Below, piece after piece: positions 41,543 to 50,405 of a stretch of DNA of 62,599 nt; positions within the stretch are counted from its first letter, which is position 1; each line of letters starts with the position of its first letter. The notes beneath the pieces are model-generated. The model was not told the origin of the DNA. It worked only from the letters and a program-made list of their open reading frames with translations, and did no database searches. The DNA is from JBJXFK01 sp046155505. GTDB lineage: Bacteria > Planctomycetota > Phycisphaerae > UBA1845 > Fen-1342. The stretch is taken from assembly GCA_046155505.1 (NCBI GenBank), contig JBJXFK010000193.1:1-62599 (forward strand). The letters are read 5' to 3'. A program made the translations under genes and the position numbers.

Positions 41543-43969
41543 ATGTTACAAACAATCCTCGAATATCAGCTTGATCTGGTTGCATTCGCCGCGCTGGTCC
41601 TGGGGAGCGCTTGGCTGATGCTCGTCACGATCGCCCGCCGCAGCACATCGCGTCCGCCGACGGTCGTACTCGCGTCGTGCGTGCTGGTCGCGATGGTCGT
41701 GGCGGCGGTGAGCGCCTCGTATGCGGGCCGTGCAGAACGCGCCCGGCTGTGCTCGATGCTCCAAGGCATCGCACCGACGTACGCCTGGGAAATCTCGTGC
41801 CACGATCACGAACAAATCAGCCTGAAGACCAAGCCCGACGACCCGAAGTACCTTGAAATCATTCACTCGCAACTTGGCTGGCTCGGCTGTAATCCGAGCG
41901 TCGCGGATGTGTACACGTTCACGCGCCTCGACGACGGGCGGTTCGTGCTGCTGGTGGATTCCGAGACCGACTACGACGGCGACGGGGCGATTATGGGCGA
42001 GCGCGAACAGCGCACGCCGATCGGCGAGGAATTCGAGCCGGGTGACGCCGCTGCGCTCGCGCTGCAGGGTCAATCCGTCTTCGACGATCAGCCGGTGTTT
42101 GATCGTTGGGGCACCTGGGTCACCGCATACGCGCCGGTCCGCAGCGGCGACGGCACGATTCGCGCGGCGATCGGTGTTGATTACGACGCATCGACGTGGG
42201 CCGGTTCATTGCTCATCGCGCGCGGTAGCGCGCTCGGCTTCGTCGCGCTGCTTTACATGATTATCGCGTCGTCCATCTCGTTTGCGTCGCTCTCGCAGGT
42301 CGAGGCCGCGCGGTCGAGGAACTCGCAGACTGAACTTGAAATGTATGCGCGCCAGATGGACGCCAAGAACCGCGAGCTCAGCGCGGCGCGAAACGCCGCC
42401 GAAAGCGCGAACCGGGCCAAGAGTGACTTTCTGGCTAACATGAGCCACGAGATTCGCACGCCGTTGAACGCGGTGATCGGCTTTGCCGACCTGCTCAAGA
42501 CCGATCTGGACACGTCGCAGAATCGCGATTGGCACGATTGGCTCAACACGATTCACATTAGCGCCAAGCACCTGCTGGCGATCATCAACGACATTCTCGA
42601 TCTCTCGAAAATAGAGGCCGGCTCGATGGAGCTGGAGAGCAAGGCGTGCGATCTGGTCGAGCTGGTTGACGACGCGATGATTGTCATGCGCAGCCGTGCG
42701 GTCGAAAAAGGCCTGTTTCTGTCGGTGAAATATGAGGGCGCATTGCCCGAGCGGATCATGACCGATTCGACGCGTCTGCGCCAGGTGCTGATCAATCTTG
42801 TCAGCAACGCGATCAAATTCACCGACGCCGGCGGCGTCACGATCACCGTGTGGATGCACGACTCGTCGCGTGGGCCGCGCGTCTGTTTCGACGTTACCGA
42901 CACCGGCGTTGGTATCCCCCAGGAACGCATGGGACGCATCTTTGAACCATTCACGCAAGCCGACGCGTCGATCACGCGCAAATTCGGCGGCACAGGACTG
43001 GGCCTCGCGATCAGTCGCCGCATCGCCGACGCGCTTGGCGGCTGGTTGACGGTCGACAGCGTGCCGCAGCAGGGTACGACGTTTCATTTCGCGGTCGATC
43101 CTGGATCGCTGGCGGGTATCGAGCTTCGCGAAGGCGTGCAATCACGCGTCGGCTCGGCTGGGGATGAGCACAGTGCAAAACGCAGCAAAAAATTGCGCGG
43201 CCGCGTGCTGGTCGTTGACGATGGCGACACCAATCGCAAACTGGTGCGCGTGCTGCTCACCCGCGCCGGTGCCGAAGTCGTCGAAGCGTGCAACGGACGC
43301 GAGGCGGTTGATCTGGTCGCGCACGAACGCTTTGACTTGATCCTCATGGACATGCAGATGCCCGTGCTCGACGGTCTGGCCGCGACCAAGAAACTCCGCC
43401 AGCGCGGTGTCACGATTCCGATCCTTGCTCTCACTGCGCAAGCGTTTCAGGAGGACCGCGATCGGTGCTGCGCGGCCGGCTGCGACGGATATTTGTCGAA
43501 GCCAATTGACGCCGAACGGTTGCTCGACGAGGTGCGCGCACGCCTGATGATCGACGGCGTCGATAGCGGCGACGTCGGCAGCTCTCGTGTTGCCGCCGCA
43601 GGCGCGCCCGCGACACAACCGGCCGGCACGCCGCCCGCCGCAAACTCGGGCCGCAAGATTCGCTCGGCGCTGCCCACCGACGACGCCGACTTTCGCGAGA
43701 TCGTGGTCGAATTCGCGGGTCGGCTGAAAAGCAAGCTCGACGAGCTGAGCGCGGCATGCACCGCACACGACGCCGCAGCCGTCGAGCGATTGGCGCATTG
43801 GCTAAGGGGCGCGGGCGGAACCGCGGGCTTCGCGGAATTCACCGCCCCCGCAGCCGCGCTTGAGGCGGCGGCCAAGGCGGCGACGGTCGGCCAGTTTGAG
43901 TCATTACTCGCGGACGTTTGCGCAATCGCGCAGCGTCTGGAAATACCGCAAGACGCGACGACGAGTTGA
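41543..43969 (+). CDS. Hybrid sensor histidine kinase with receiver and HPt domains
   Basis: The 808-residue product has two N-terminal membrane helices (about 10-30 and 41-60), an extracytoplasmic Cache-like region (70-225), and a third helix (228-247). A coiled coil leads to HisKA with His302 (ANMSHEIRTPLNAVIGF). The ATPase domain carries LVSNAIKFT, DTGVGIP and GGTGLGLAISRRI (to ~520). A receiver domain follows with DD (559-560), Asp603 (LILMDMQMPV) and Lys653. An HPt domain at the C-terminus has His752 (AHWLRGAGGTAGF). It is a complete internal phosphorelay. The start is uncertain; ATG 41543 lacks a good ribosome binding site, and an ATG at 41474 is possible. Confidence 0.88.
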   Translation: MLQTILEYQLDLVAFAALVLGSAWLMLVTIARRSTSRPPTVVLASCVLVAMVVAAVSASYAGRAERARLCSMLQGIAPTYAWEISCHDHEQISLKTKPDDPKYLEIIHSQLGWLGCNPSVADVYTFTRLDDGRFVLLVDSETDYDGDGAIMGEREQRTPIGEEFEPGDAAALALQGQSVFDDQPVFDRWGTWVTAYAPVRSGDGTIRAAIGVDYDASTWAGSLLIARGSALGFVALLYMIIASSISFASLSQVEAARSRNSQTELEMYARQMDAKNRELSAARNAAESANRAKSDFLANMSHEIRTPLNAVIGFADLLKTDLDTSQNRDWHDWLNTIHISAKHLLAIINDILDLSKIEAGSMELESKACDLVELVDDAMIVMRSRAVEKGLFLSVKYEGALPERIMTDSTRLRQVLINLVSNAIKFTDAGGVTITVWMHDSSRGPRVCFDVTDTGVGIPQERMGRIFEPFTQADASITRKFGGTGLGLAISRRIADALGGWLTVDSVPQQGTTFHFAVDPGSLAGIELREGVQSRVGSAGDEHSAKRSKKLRGRVLVVDDGDTNRKLVRVLLTRAGAEVVEACNGREAVDLVAHERFDLILMDMQMPVLDGLAATKKLRQRGVTIPILALTAQAFQEDRDRCCAAGCDGYLSKPIDAERLLDEVRARLMIDGVDSGDVGSSRVAAAGAPATQPAGTPPAANSGRKIRSALPTDDADFREIVVEFAGRLKSKLDELSAACTAHDAAAVERLAHWLRGAGGTAGFAEFTAPAAALEAAAKAATVGQFESLLADVCAIAQRLEIPQDATTS

Positions 43970-44008
43970 TCCTTCGCACATCACGATCGGCTGACGCGGA
44001 GAAGGTGT

Positions 44009-45694
44009 TCAGTTCGATGCTGCGGCAATGAGCGCCGCGCGAACTTCTTCCAGTAATTGATCGACCTTGAACGGCTTGAACAACACGCCGCTCAGGCCTT
44101 CCTTGCTGGCGCGAACGATCGAATGGTTCGGGTCATAGCCGAAGCCGGTGATGAGAATGACCGGACAGGACTGGTTCGCCGCGCGGGCGGCTGAGAAGAC
44201 TTCGTAGCCGTTGCGGCTGGGCATTTTGATGTCGCTGAGCACGAGGTCAAAGGTCTGGGCCTTGAGCATCGCGATCGCTTCGTTTCCGTCGCGGGCCATG
44301 ACCGGCAGCGCGCCGTACTGACCAAGCACCTCGGCGACCGTCTCACGAATGATGTCCTCATCGTCGGCGATCAGGATTCGCTTGTCGCGCAAGACCGGGT
44401 CGGTCTGCACACTGTCGTATCGCAAGCCGCTGACGGCGCTGGGGTCGGTGGCGCGATGGACGGCCTGTTTCACGCGATCAACATCAGTGATGATCGCTTG
44501 CAGCTTGGTTTTCAAATCCGCGTTGTCGCTGTGTTTTTCGAGGATGGCCGACACGTCGCGCAGGATGTCGTTGAGCGGCCCCTTCACCTCGGCGTCCACA
44601 TCCGCCGCAAGCTGCCCGGTCGTTGCGTAGCGTTCGCCGACGAGCAGTTGCAGAATTTGCAGTGCCATCGCGATGTAGCGGGCGAAAATCTCGGCGAACT
44701 GGCGATCGTCTTCGCTGAAGGCCGACACGCGATCGCTTTCGACGTTCAATATTCCGATCACGCGTTGTTGAAGTTTGAGCGGTACGGTCAGAGATGAGCG
44801 AGCGTTGTCGAGGCCTTTGAGGTAGCGCGGGTCTTTTGTTGTGTCGGGACAGAGATACGAGCGACCGGTCGCCGCGACGTAACCGCTGATGCCGTTGCCA
44901 TCGGCTCCGACGAGAATTTCGAGTTCGGCGGCTTCTTCGGAGATGCCGCGGGCCATGACCGTGTCGAGCCGATTGGTGCGTTCGTCGAGGACGCGAACGA
45001 TCAGATGATCGAAATCGAGCAGGTCGTGGCTGTAGGCGACGACTTTTTCTTCGAGCATCTTCAGCCGGTCGGCGGCTTCCATTTTGCCGACCGTGTCTTT
45101 ATCGAGGCCGAGCAGATCGCGACCGGCGTTGTCGATCGCGTTGAGCTTTTCTTGCAGTCGCCGCGTGCCCGATGCGTCCCAGAGCAGGGCCAGAAAGCGA
45201 TCGACCTGACCGTCATCCGCCAGCAGCGGCGATCCGGTCAGGTCGAAGGTGTGGTCGCGTCCGACGGTGATGGTCTGGTGGACGATTGTCATCCGATGGT
45301 CGTGCGATTTGCCGTCACTCATCGCCCGACAGATCTCGCCGCAGACATCACGAATGGTCTGGGCAACGTCGCTCGCGTAGGACTTAAATTTGCGATTGGA
45401 CCAGGTGATCTCGCCCTCGCGACCGACGATGCAAACCGGGTGGCCGATCGCTTCGAGGATAGTCTCGGTCTGAAACTGGCCGGCGGAGCGGGCGAGCGCG
45501 AGCAATTCGGACGACTCGGCGACCGCGCCGTCGAAGTCCTGCGAGCGCAGCGCCGCGACCGCCTCGTCAGCGGTGCGCACGACGTGCGGCTCGGCTTGCT
45601 CATTCAGCAAGCCGACCAAATCGCCTTCGTCGCCGGGCGTGCGGGCGAGTACGACGATGCGGCGGGTTTTGGTGGCGGCGAGGTCGGAGTTCAT
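44009..45694 (-). CDS. PAS/GAF/receiver protein with degenerate histidine-kinase helix
   Basis: The 561-residue product begins with a receiver-like fold lacking its Asp (about 10-65), followed by a PAS-like domain (75-180) and a GAF domain (200-345, SSLTVPLKLQQRVIGILNVES). A region at 355-390 resembles HisKA (ATTGQLAADVDAEVKGPLNDIL is split here at 20 residues: ATTGQLAADV and DAEVKGPLNDIL), with Ala368 where the phosphorylated His belongs. No ATPase domain follows. A normal receiver domain closes the protein with DD (444-445), Asp488 and Lys531. It could be a signal integrator that takes phosphate from another kinase. The neighbouring hybrid kinase is a candidate. No ribosome binding site is visible at ATG 45694; a GTG at 45742 is an alternative. 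Confidence 0.75.
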   Translation of the reverse strand: MNSDLAATKTRRIVVLARTPGDEGDLVGLLNEQAEPHVVRTADEAVAALRSQDFDGAVAESSELLALARSAGQFQTETILEAIGHPVCIVGREGEITWSNRKFKSYASDVAQTIRDVCGEICRAMSDGKSHDHRMTIVHQTITVGRDHTFDLTGSPLLADDGQVDRFLALLWDASGTRRLQEKLNAIDNAGRDLLGLDKDTVGKMEAADRLKMLEEKVVAYSHDLLDFDHLIVRVLDERTNRLDTVMARGISEEAAELEILVGADGNGISGYVAATGRSYLCPDTTKDPRYLKGLDNARSSLTVPLKLQQRVIGILNVESDRVSAFSEDDRQFAEIFARYIAMALQILQLLVGERYATTGQLAADVDAEVKGPLNDILRDVSAILEKHSDNADLKTKLQAIITDVDRVKQAVHRATDPSAVSGLRYDSVQTDPVLRDKRILIADDEDIIRETVAEVLGQYGALPVMARDGNEAIAMLKAQTFDLVLSDIKMPSRNGYEVFSAARAANQSCPVILITGFGYDPNHSIVRASKEGLSGVLFKPFKVDQLLEEVRAALIAAASN

Positions 45695-45844
45695 GTTCGG
45701 CTGGTCTACACCAGAATGACTGCAAACGGTTCCATGCGACACAACTCTGTCGGGATTATAGCCAAGCGTTACCCGAAATGCTGCGCTTGTTTGGACTTAG
45801 AGCCTACTTCGCGTGCGTCAAGCGAAATGGTTGCGAGTCGCAGG

Positions 45845-45962
45845 GTGGAGCGGGCATTCTGCCCGCCTGCTGCCGTCACGAACCGCGTTCGGAAGCCAGC
45901 GGAGTCGAAAAGTTCAGAAGCGCTCCAGAATTCGGCTTGTGCGGGCAGAATGCCCGCACCAC
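45845..45962. repeat. REPIN: inverted pair of GCGGGCATTCTGCCCGC elements
   Basis: GTGG-x-GCGGGCATTCTGCCCGC (45845-45866) and its inverted copy (45941-45962) flank 74 bases. Each arm is itself palindromic. It occupies the gap between the GAF/receiver gene and the rhomboid-like gene. Confidence 0.8.
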
Positions 45963-45975
45963 CCGGACGGCCGCA

Positions 45976-46890
45976 CTATCGGACGCGTTGCGGTTGCTTG
46001 CCGCGGAGTTTTGCCTGACGGGCGGCTTCGAGTTTTTCGCGTTCGTCGGAGGTCAGGGAGCCGATGCCCTCGCGGCTGATTTTCGCGAGCAGTCGATCGA
46101 GTTCGCGTTCGTCGGCGGGCGGCTCGGTTGTCGGTTCGGGTTGCCAGGTCGGTTCGTCGGCATCGTCGTCGTCGCGTGCGACCGATGGGCGTGGAACTCG
46201 ACGCGTGAGGCGCACCGGCGTGCGACGCTTACGCTCGGCGAGTTGCCAGATGCCGTCGATGACAAGCACACCCGCCGCTCCACTGAGGATCGCGGCGAGC
46301 CAGGCGACTGCGCCGACCGGATTGGGGATCGCGACCGCGACAATGACGATGAGCGCAGCGACGGCGGTGACCTTGGACGACGAGACGAAATGCCCGAAGA
46401 CCGGGACGAATTCCATTTGCAGTACGCGCCAGGCAACGAAACACCACGCCGCGAATCCGCCGATGGGAAACATCAGCGGCGTGAGGGCGGCTGCGGGGGC
46501 GGCGGTCGCGATGGCGAAAAACGTTGCGCCGCCCATGAGATTGCCGACGACGTAGAGCCACCAGAGCTTGCGCGAGCCGATGGTGTCGTCGAGTTTGCTG
46601 CCTATTGTCCAGATGATCGCGATCGCGGATATCAAATAGCTGAAGCCGGTGCCGAGCGGGTGCAGGAGAATTGCGATCGGGTGCGTTTGCGCGGCCGAGA
46701 GGCGAAACCAAGTTTCGACCTGCTGTGCGTTGGCGTTTTTTTCGTTGAGCAGCAGCAGGTACAGAACCGTGCCGACAAATTGGATGGCGATGAGAACCCC
46801 GGCGGCGCGCGTGGGCAGGTACGCCTTCCAGTCGCGCCATGGGCCGGGGTTGTCGCCCTGCCAGTTGTATTCGCGTTCCTGCCAACTCAT
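45976..46890 (-). CDS. Rhomboid-like membrane protein without catalytic serine
   Basis: This is a 304-residue protein with about six membrane helices in its first 200 residues and a charged cytoplasmic tail. The helix order, with HPLGTGFSYLISAIAIIWTIG and LWWLYVVGNLMGG, resembles rhomboid-family proteins. The GxSG motif that holds the nucleophile is replaced by IGGFAAW, and the second catalytic His is not seen. The tail (LDRLLAKISREGIGSLTSDEREKLEAA) is a motif common at the end of planctomycete rhomboid-like proteins. GAGG seven bases before ATG 46890 supports the start. It is probably an inactive rhomboid, such as a membrane-protein chaperone or quality-control factor. Confidence 0.65.
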   Translation of the reverse strand: MSWQEREYNWQGDNPGPWRDWKAYLPTRAAGVLIAIQFVGTVLYLLLLNEKNANAQQVETWFRLSAAQTHPIAILLHPLGTGFSYLISAIAIIWTIGSKLDDTIGSRKLWWLYVVGNLMGGATFFAIATAAPAAALTPLMFPIGGFAAWCFVAWRVLQMEFVPVFGHFVSSSKVTAVAALIVIVAVAIPNPVGAVAWLAAILSGAAGVLVIDGIWQLAERKRRTPVRLTRRVPRPSVARDDDDADEPTWQPEPTTEPPADERELDRLLAKISREGIGSLTSDEREKLEAARQAKLRGKQPQRVR

Positions 46891-47083
46891 GCGGACGCCT
46901 CGAGCGCTTGGTCGTCGCTCGCCTCTCCTGCATTATCGTAACCGCGGGTCGGGCAGGGCAAGCATTTTGTTCATAATGGAAATTCGCGGCGGCAGCGGGC
47001 AGCGGATTTTCGCTGGCCTATACTCCGGTCCCCGGCGAATGAGTGCCGGTTTTTCTTGCTCAGCGTCGCAGGGAGTGAGCCTT

Positions 47084-48850
47084 ATGCCCGCCGCCGATAT
47101 GCAGACATTTGTGGCCGAGCTTGAATCGCGCGGCCTGCTGAAACGCATCAAGGCCGAGGTCGATCCGATTCTCGAAATCACGGAGATCACCGATCGAGTG
47201 ACCAAGGCGGGCGGGCCGGCGCTGCTGTTTGAGAATGTGAGGGGGTCGAAGATCCCGGTGTTGATCAACACCTTCGGCACGAAAGAGCGGATGTGCCTGG
47301 CGCTGGGCTGCGCGGATTTTCAGGAGCTGGCGGACCGCGTGAAGATGCTGGTCAAGCCGGAAGTGCCCACGACGCTGATGGAGAAGCTCAAGAAGATTCC
47401 GCAACTGATGCAACTGGCCAGCTTGCCGCCGAAAATCGTGCGGCGGGGGATGTGTCAGGAGGTGGTGCATACGGACGACGCCGATCTGACGACGCTGCCG
47501 GCGTTGAAGTGCTGGCCGGGGGATGGGGATTTGTCGGCGAATGTGTATGCGCATGTACGCGAGATTGTGAGGCAGGGTTCAGGGGTCGGGGTTCAGGGTT
47601 CAGAAGAGGGCGCGGGGCGCGGGGCGCGGGGCGCATCCGCTGCGTCGTCGTCCGTATTTGTTGATGATACCCTGCGCCGCTCGCTTGCGGCGATGAATGA
47701 GGGGAGCGAGCACGCGCGCGAGTTGTTCTCGATCGGCCACAACGCGGGCGGCGCGCACGCCAATCCAAAATCAAATCCCGGCGCGCCGGGCCAAAATCCA
47801 AAATCCCTCGACGCGAGTCGGTTGCTCCCGCCCGGCGGTGAGGGCCGGTATCTGACGCTAACCAACGTTTTCACAAAAAACCCGCAGACCGGCGAACGCA
47901 ACATCGGCATGTACCGTGTGCAGGTCTTCGGGCCAAAGCTCGCCGCGATGCACTGGCACATGCACCACGACGGTGCGCGGCACTATCGGCTGCATCGCGA
48001 GATGGGCAAGCGCATGTCCGTCGCGGTCAGCTTCGGCGGGCCGGCCGTCATGCCCTATGCGGCGACGTGCCCGCTGCCGCCGGGGATTGATGAGTGCCTG
48101 TTCGCGGGGTTTCTCAACGGCGGCGGGATCGAGCTTGTGCCGTGCGTATCGCAACCCGAGATTGAAGTGCCGGCGAATGCCGAGATAGTCGTCGAAGGGT
48201 ACATCGATCCGCACGACGACCCGATTCTGGAGGGGCCGTTCGGCGATCACACCGGCTTCTACTCGCTGGCCGATCTGTATCCACGGCTGCACATCACGGC
48301 GATCACGCATCGCAAGAGTCCGATCTATCCGACGACGATCGTGGGCAAGCCGCCGCAAGAGGATTTCTGGCTCGGCAAGGCGACTGAGCGGATTTTCCTG
48401 CCGCTGCTGAAGACGCTGATCCCGGACATCGTCGATTACAACCTGCCGATGTTCGGCTGCTTCCACAATTGCGTGTTCGTCAAGATCAAGAAGGAATATC
48501 CGTTCCAGGCGCGGCGGGTGATGAGCGCGATCTGGGGCGCGGGGCAGATGGCGTTCACCAAGATGATCGTGGTGGTGGATGAGCATGTGAATGTGCATGA
48601 TCAGGATGCAGTGTTGTTTCAGATGCTCAGCAACTGCGACCCGCGCCGCGACTGCGTGATCACCGACGGCCCGCTCGATATTCTCGATCACGCATCGCCG
48701 GTGTGTGGAGCGGGCAGCAAGATCGGCTGGGACGCGACGCGGAAGTTGCCGGGCGAAGGCGCGGTGCGCGAATGGCCAGAAGAGTTGGAAATGACGCCGA
48801 CGGTGCGCGAGCAGGTGACGCGGCGCTGGCGGGAGTTTGGGCTTGCATAG
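47084..48850 (+). CDS. ubiD: UbiD-family decarboxylase with internal insertion
   Basis: UbiD-type enzymes are prenylated-flavin-dependent decarboxylases, as in ubiquinone or menaquinone synthesis. The 588-residue product is about 90 longer than E. coli UbiD. The N-terminal MQTFVAELESRGLLKRI and ALLFENVRGSKIPVLIN, and the later RNIGMYRVQVFG, EGPFGDHTGFYSLADLYP and GQMAFTKMIVVVDEHV, are standard. Residues 149-253 (bases 47528-47842) interrupt the usual PGDGG-RYLTLTNV junction and consist largely of simple repeats. The frame is kept. GGGAG lies before ATG 47084. Prenyltransferase UbiX is not in the window, so the precise substrate is open. Confidence 0.85.
   Translation: MPAADMQTFVAELESRGLLKRIKAEVDPILEITEITDRVTKAGGPALLFENVRGSKIPVLINTFGTKERMCLALGCADFQELADRVKMLVKPEVPTTLMEKLKKIPQLMQLASLPPKIVRRGMCQEVVHTDDADLTTLPALKCWPGDGDLSANVYAHVREIVRQGSGVGVQGSEEGAGRGARGASAASSSVFVDDTLRRSLAAMNEGSEHARELFSIGHNAGGAHANPKSNPGAPGQNPKSLDASRLLPPGGEGRYLTLTNVFTKNPQTGERNIGMYRVQVFGPKLAAMHWHMHHDGARHYRLHREMGKRMSVAVSFGGPAVMPYAATCPLPPGIDECLFAGFLNGGGIELVPCVSQPEIEVPANAEIVVEGYIDPHDDPILEGPFGDHTGFYSLADLYPRLHITAITHRKSPIYPTTIVGKPPQEDFWLGKATERIFLPLLKTLIPDIVDYNLPMFGCFHNCVFVKIKKEYPFQARRVMSAIWGAGQMAFTKMIVVVDEHVNVHDQDAVLFQMLSNCDPRRDCVITDGPLDILDHASPVCGAGSKIGWDATRKLPGEGAVREWPEELEMTPTVREQVTRRWREFGLA
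47575..47634. repeat. Simple repeats inside ubiD (GGTTCAG and GCGCGGGG tracts)
   Basis: A GGGTTCAG-like run (47575-47605) is followed by about four copies of GCGCGGG (47609-47634). They lie within the in-frame insertion of ubiD. Confidence 0.75.
47761..47807. repeat. CCAAAATCC-type dispersed repeat inside ubiD
   Basis: CAATCCAAAATCAAATCC (47761-47778), a CGGCGCGCCG palindrome and CCAAAATCCAAAATCCC (47791-47807). The same motif, reverse complemented, occurs in the intergenic region at 27889-27915. Confidence 0.75.
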
Positions 48851-48928
48851 ACCCTCGCGCCAACAACTCGCAAACGCCTGATAACGACGAATGCAGACAC
48901 GATTCGTCGGCACCGGAGCACAATTGCG

Positions 48929-48957
48929 TTGGATCGCCATAGTCAGTCTGCTACGAT
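48929..48957 (+). promoter_or_regulatory. Promoter of the dockerin gene at 49057
   Basis: TTGGAT (48929-48934), a 17-base spacer and TACGAT (48952-48957). The predicted leader is about 93 bases and ends in GAGG before ATG 49057. Confidence 0.4.
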
Positions 48958-49056
48958 CGCAGTCACGCAAGTCGTAGCACGCGGCACGGGAGCGGCAATA
49001 CCGAGCTTCCCACGCACGCGAACTGACAGATTGCATTCCGACCACGAGGGCCGAAC

Positions 49057-50283
49057 ATGACCGACCGGCAGATACGTTCTCAGAGCGTGGCAACGACGCA
49101 GCGCGTTCGTCGCATCGTAGGTCTAGCGGTTGGTGTGACGCTGCTTTCGGCCGGTGCGGCGGCGCAGATCACAATCTCATCCGGCACTGCCTTCGCCGCC
49201 GCAAGCGGCTCCAGCGGACGTGCCGGCAGCAGCACCGGCCCGTTGCTCGATCAGCCCCCCAACGTCACTGGCAATGGCGGCACACTCATAGCAATCGCGC
49301 ACATCGAGGGCGGCCCCGTCCTGCCGCAGGAGCCACAATCCTCGTTTCCCGGTACGACCTGCGAGGTGGAAGCGGATTCTCGCTCGGAGATCACGTTCGC
49401 AGGCGGCACGAACTTCATGCGTATCACTTGTCATGGTACGACGACTAACGCGCTGATCGCGATGGACGGACCGGGACTGTCGGCGGGTGCCGGCGCGAAC
49501 GGTAGCACCGACGTGACCTTCACGGTGACCGAGTCGATCGCGTATTCCCTGACCGGGTTCGCAGCATTTGACGACGACGACGTCTCCGGCAGTGTGCGCT
49601 TGTTCCGCGGAATTCTCCCGCAGCACGGCGTCTTCAACACCGCCAATGGCTTGTTCAGCTTTAGCGGTATGCTGAGCCCGGGCACATACCGACTGCTCTG
49701 TAATTCGAACGTCATTGCCAACTCCAATCAGCCTGGCGTACCGAATCCCGGGAACTTCAGGGAGTCAAGCTACTATGACGCTGTGCTGAGCATCGGATGC
49801 GTCGGCATCCTTCGGCAGCCGGAGAGCGCGACCGCGTGCTCGGACGAGGATGTGAGTTTTTCGGTGCTGGCGGCGAGCACCGGTTCGCTTACCTATCAAT
49901 GGCAGGTAGAGGACACGCCGGGGAATTGGGTGGACGTGACGGATGTCGATTTGCCGACCGTCGGCGCCGTGAGTGACGGCGATTCGCACACGATGACCGT
50001 GTCGTTTCTGGAGCCGGGCGGACGGGCGACGTTTCGGTGTTTGGTGACAAACCCGGGTTGCTTCACGACGAGCAGCACTCCGGTGCAACTGTCCGTTTGC
50101 AATTTTGCGAGCGATGTGGATTGCGACGGCGTGGTCGGGCTGATCGATCTGGCGACGCTGCTGACGCACTATGGCGAGACGGGCAATTCGACGATCGAAG
50201 AGGGCGATGTGGACGGCGATCGCGACGTGGATTTGACGGACCTGGCTACGCTCTTGACGGAGTTTGGGACGGCATGCGAGTAG
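49057..50283 (+). CDS. Secreted protein with Ig-like and dockerin-like domains
   Basis: The 408-residue product has a signal peptide (IVGLAVGVTLLSAGAAAQ, to about residue 37). The first half is a beta-rich domain (about 40-250) with SLTGFAAFDDDDVSGSVRLF-like strands, cut here to SLTGFAAFDDDD. An Ig-like domain lies at about 255-345 (ESATACSDEDVSFSVLA, LTYQWQVEDTPGNW, RATFRCLVTNPGC). Two dockerin-like loops end it (DVDCDGVVGLIDLATLLTHYG, DVDGDRDVDLTDLATLLTEFG). GAGG seven bases before ATG 49057 supports the start. It is probably a surface or secreted binding protein. Confidence 0.75.
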   Translation: MTDRQIRSQSVATTQRVRRIVGLAVGVTLLSAGAAAQITISSGTAFAAASGSSGRAGSSTGPLLDQPPNVTGNGGTLIAIAHIEGGPVLPQEPQSSFPGTTCEVEADSRSEITFAGGTNFMRITCHGTTTNALIAMDGPGLSAGAGANGSTDVTFTVTESIAYSLTGFAAFDDDDVSGSVRLFRGILPQHGVFNTANGLFSFSGMLSPGTYRLLCNSNVIANSNQPGVPNPGNFRESSYYDAVLSIGCVGILRQPESATACSDEDVSFSVLAASTGSLTYQWQVEDTPGNWVDVTDVDLPTVGAVSDGDSHTMTVSFLEPGGRATFRCLVTNPGCFTTSSTPVQLSVCNFASDVDCDGVVGLIDLATLLTHYGETGNSTIEEGDVDGDRDVDLTDLATLLTEFGTACE

Positions 50284-50405
50284 GGCAGTTGGGTGCGGCG
50301 CTTTACGGCGATACATGCGAATCGGCGCTTCGTGGCGCGTCAAATTCCATTACAGCGTGGGCGCTGTTCTAATACCCTATTATCCTGACAGCCCGAGGGC
50401 GACCG

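Noticed and set aside
45742..45760. TATAAT at 45755-45760 with GTG 45742 as a leaderless start of the PAS/GAF/receiver gene
   Set aside because: The distance to GTG leaves about five leader bases and there is no -35 box. ATG 45694 fits equally, so no claim is made.
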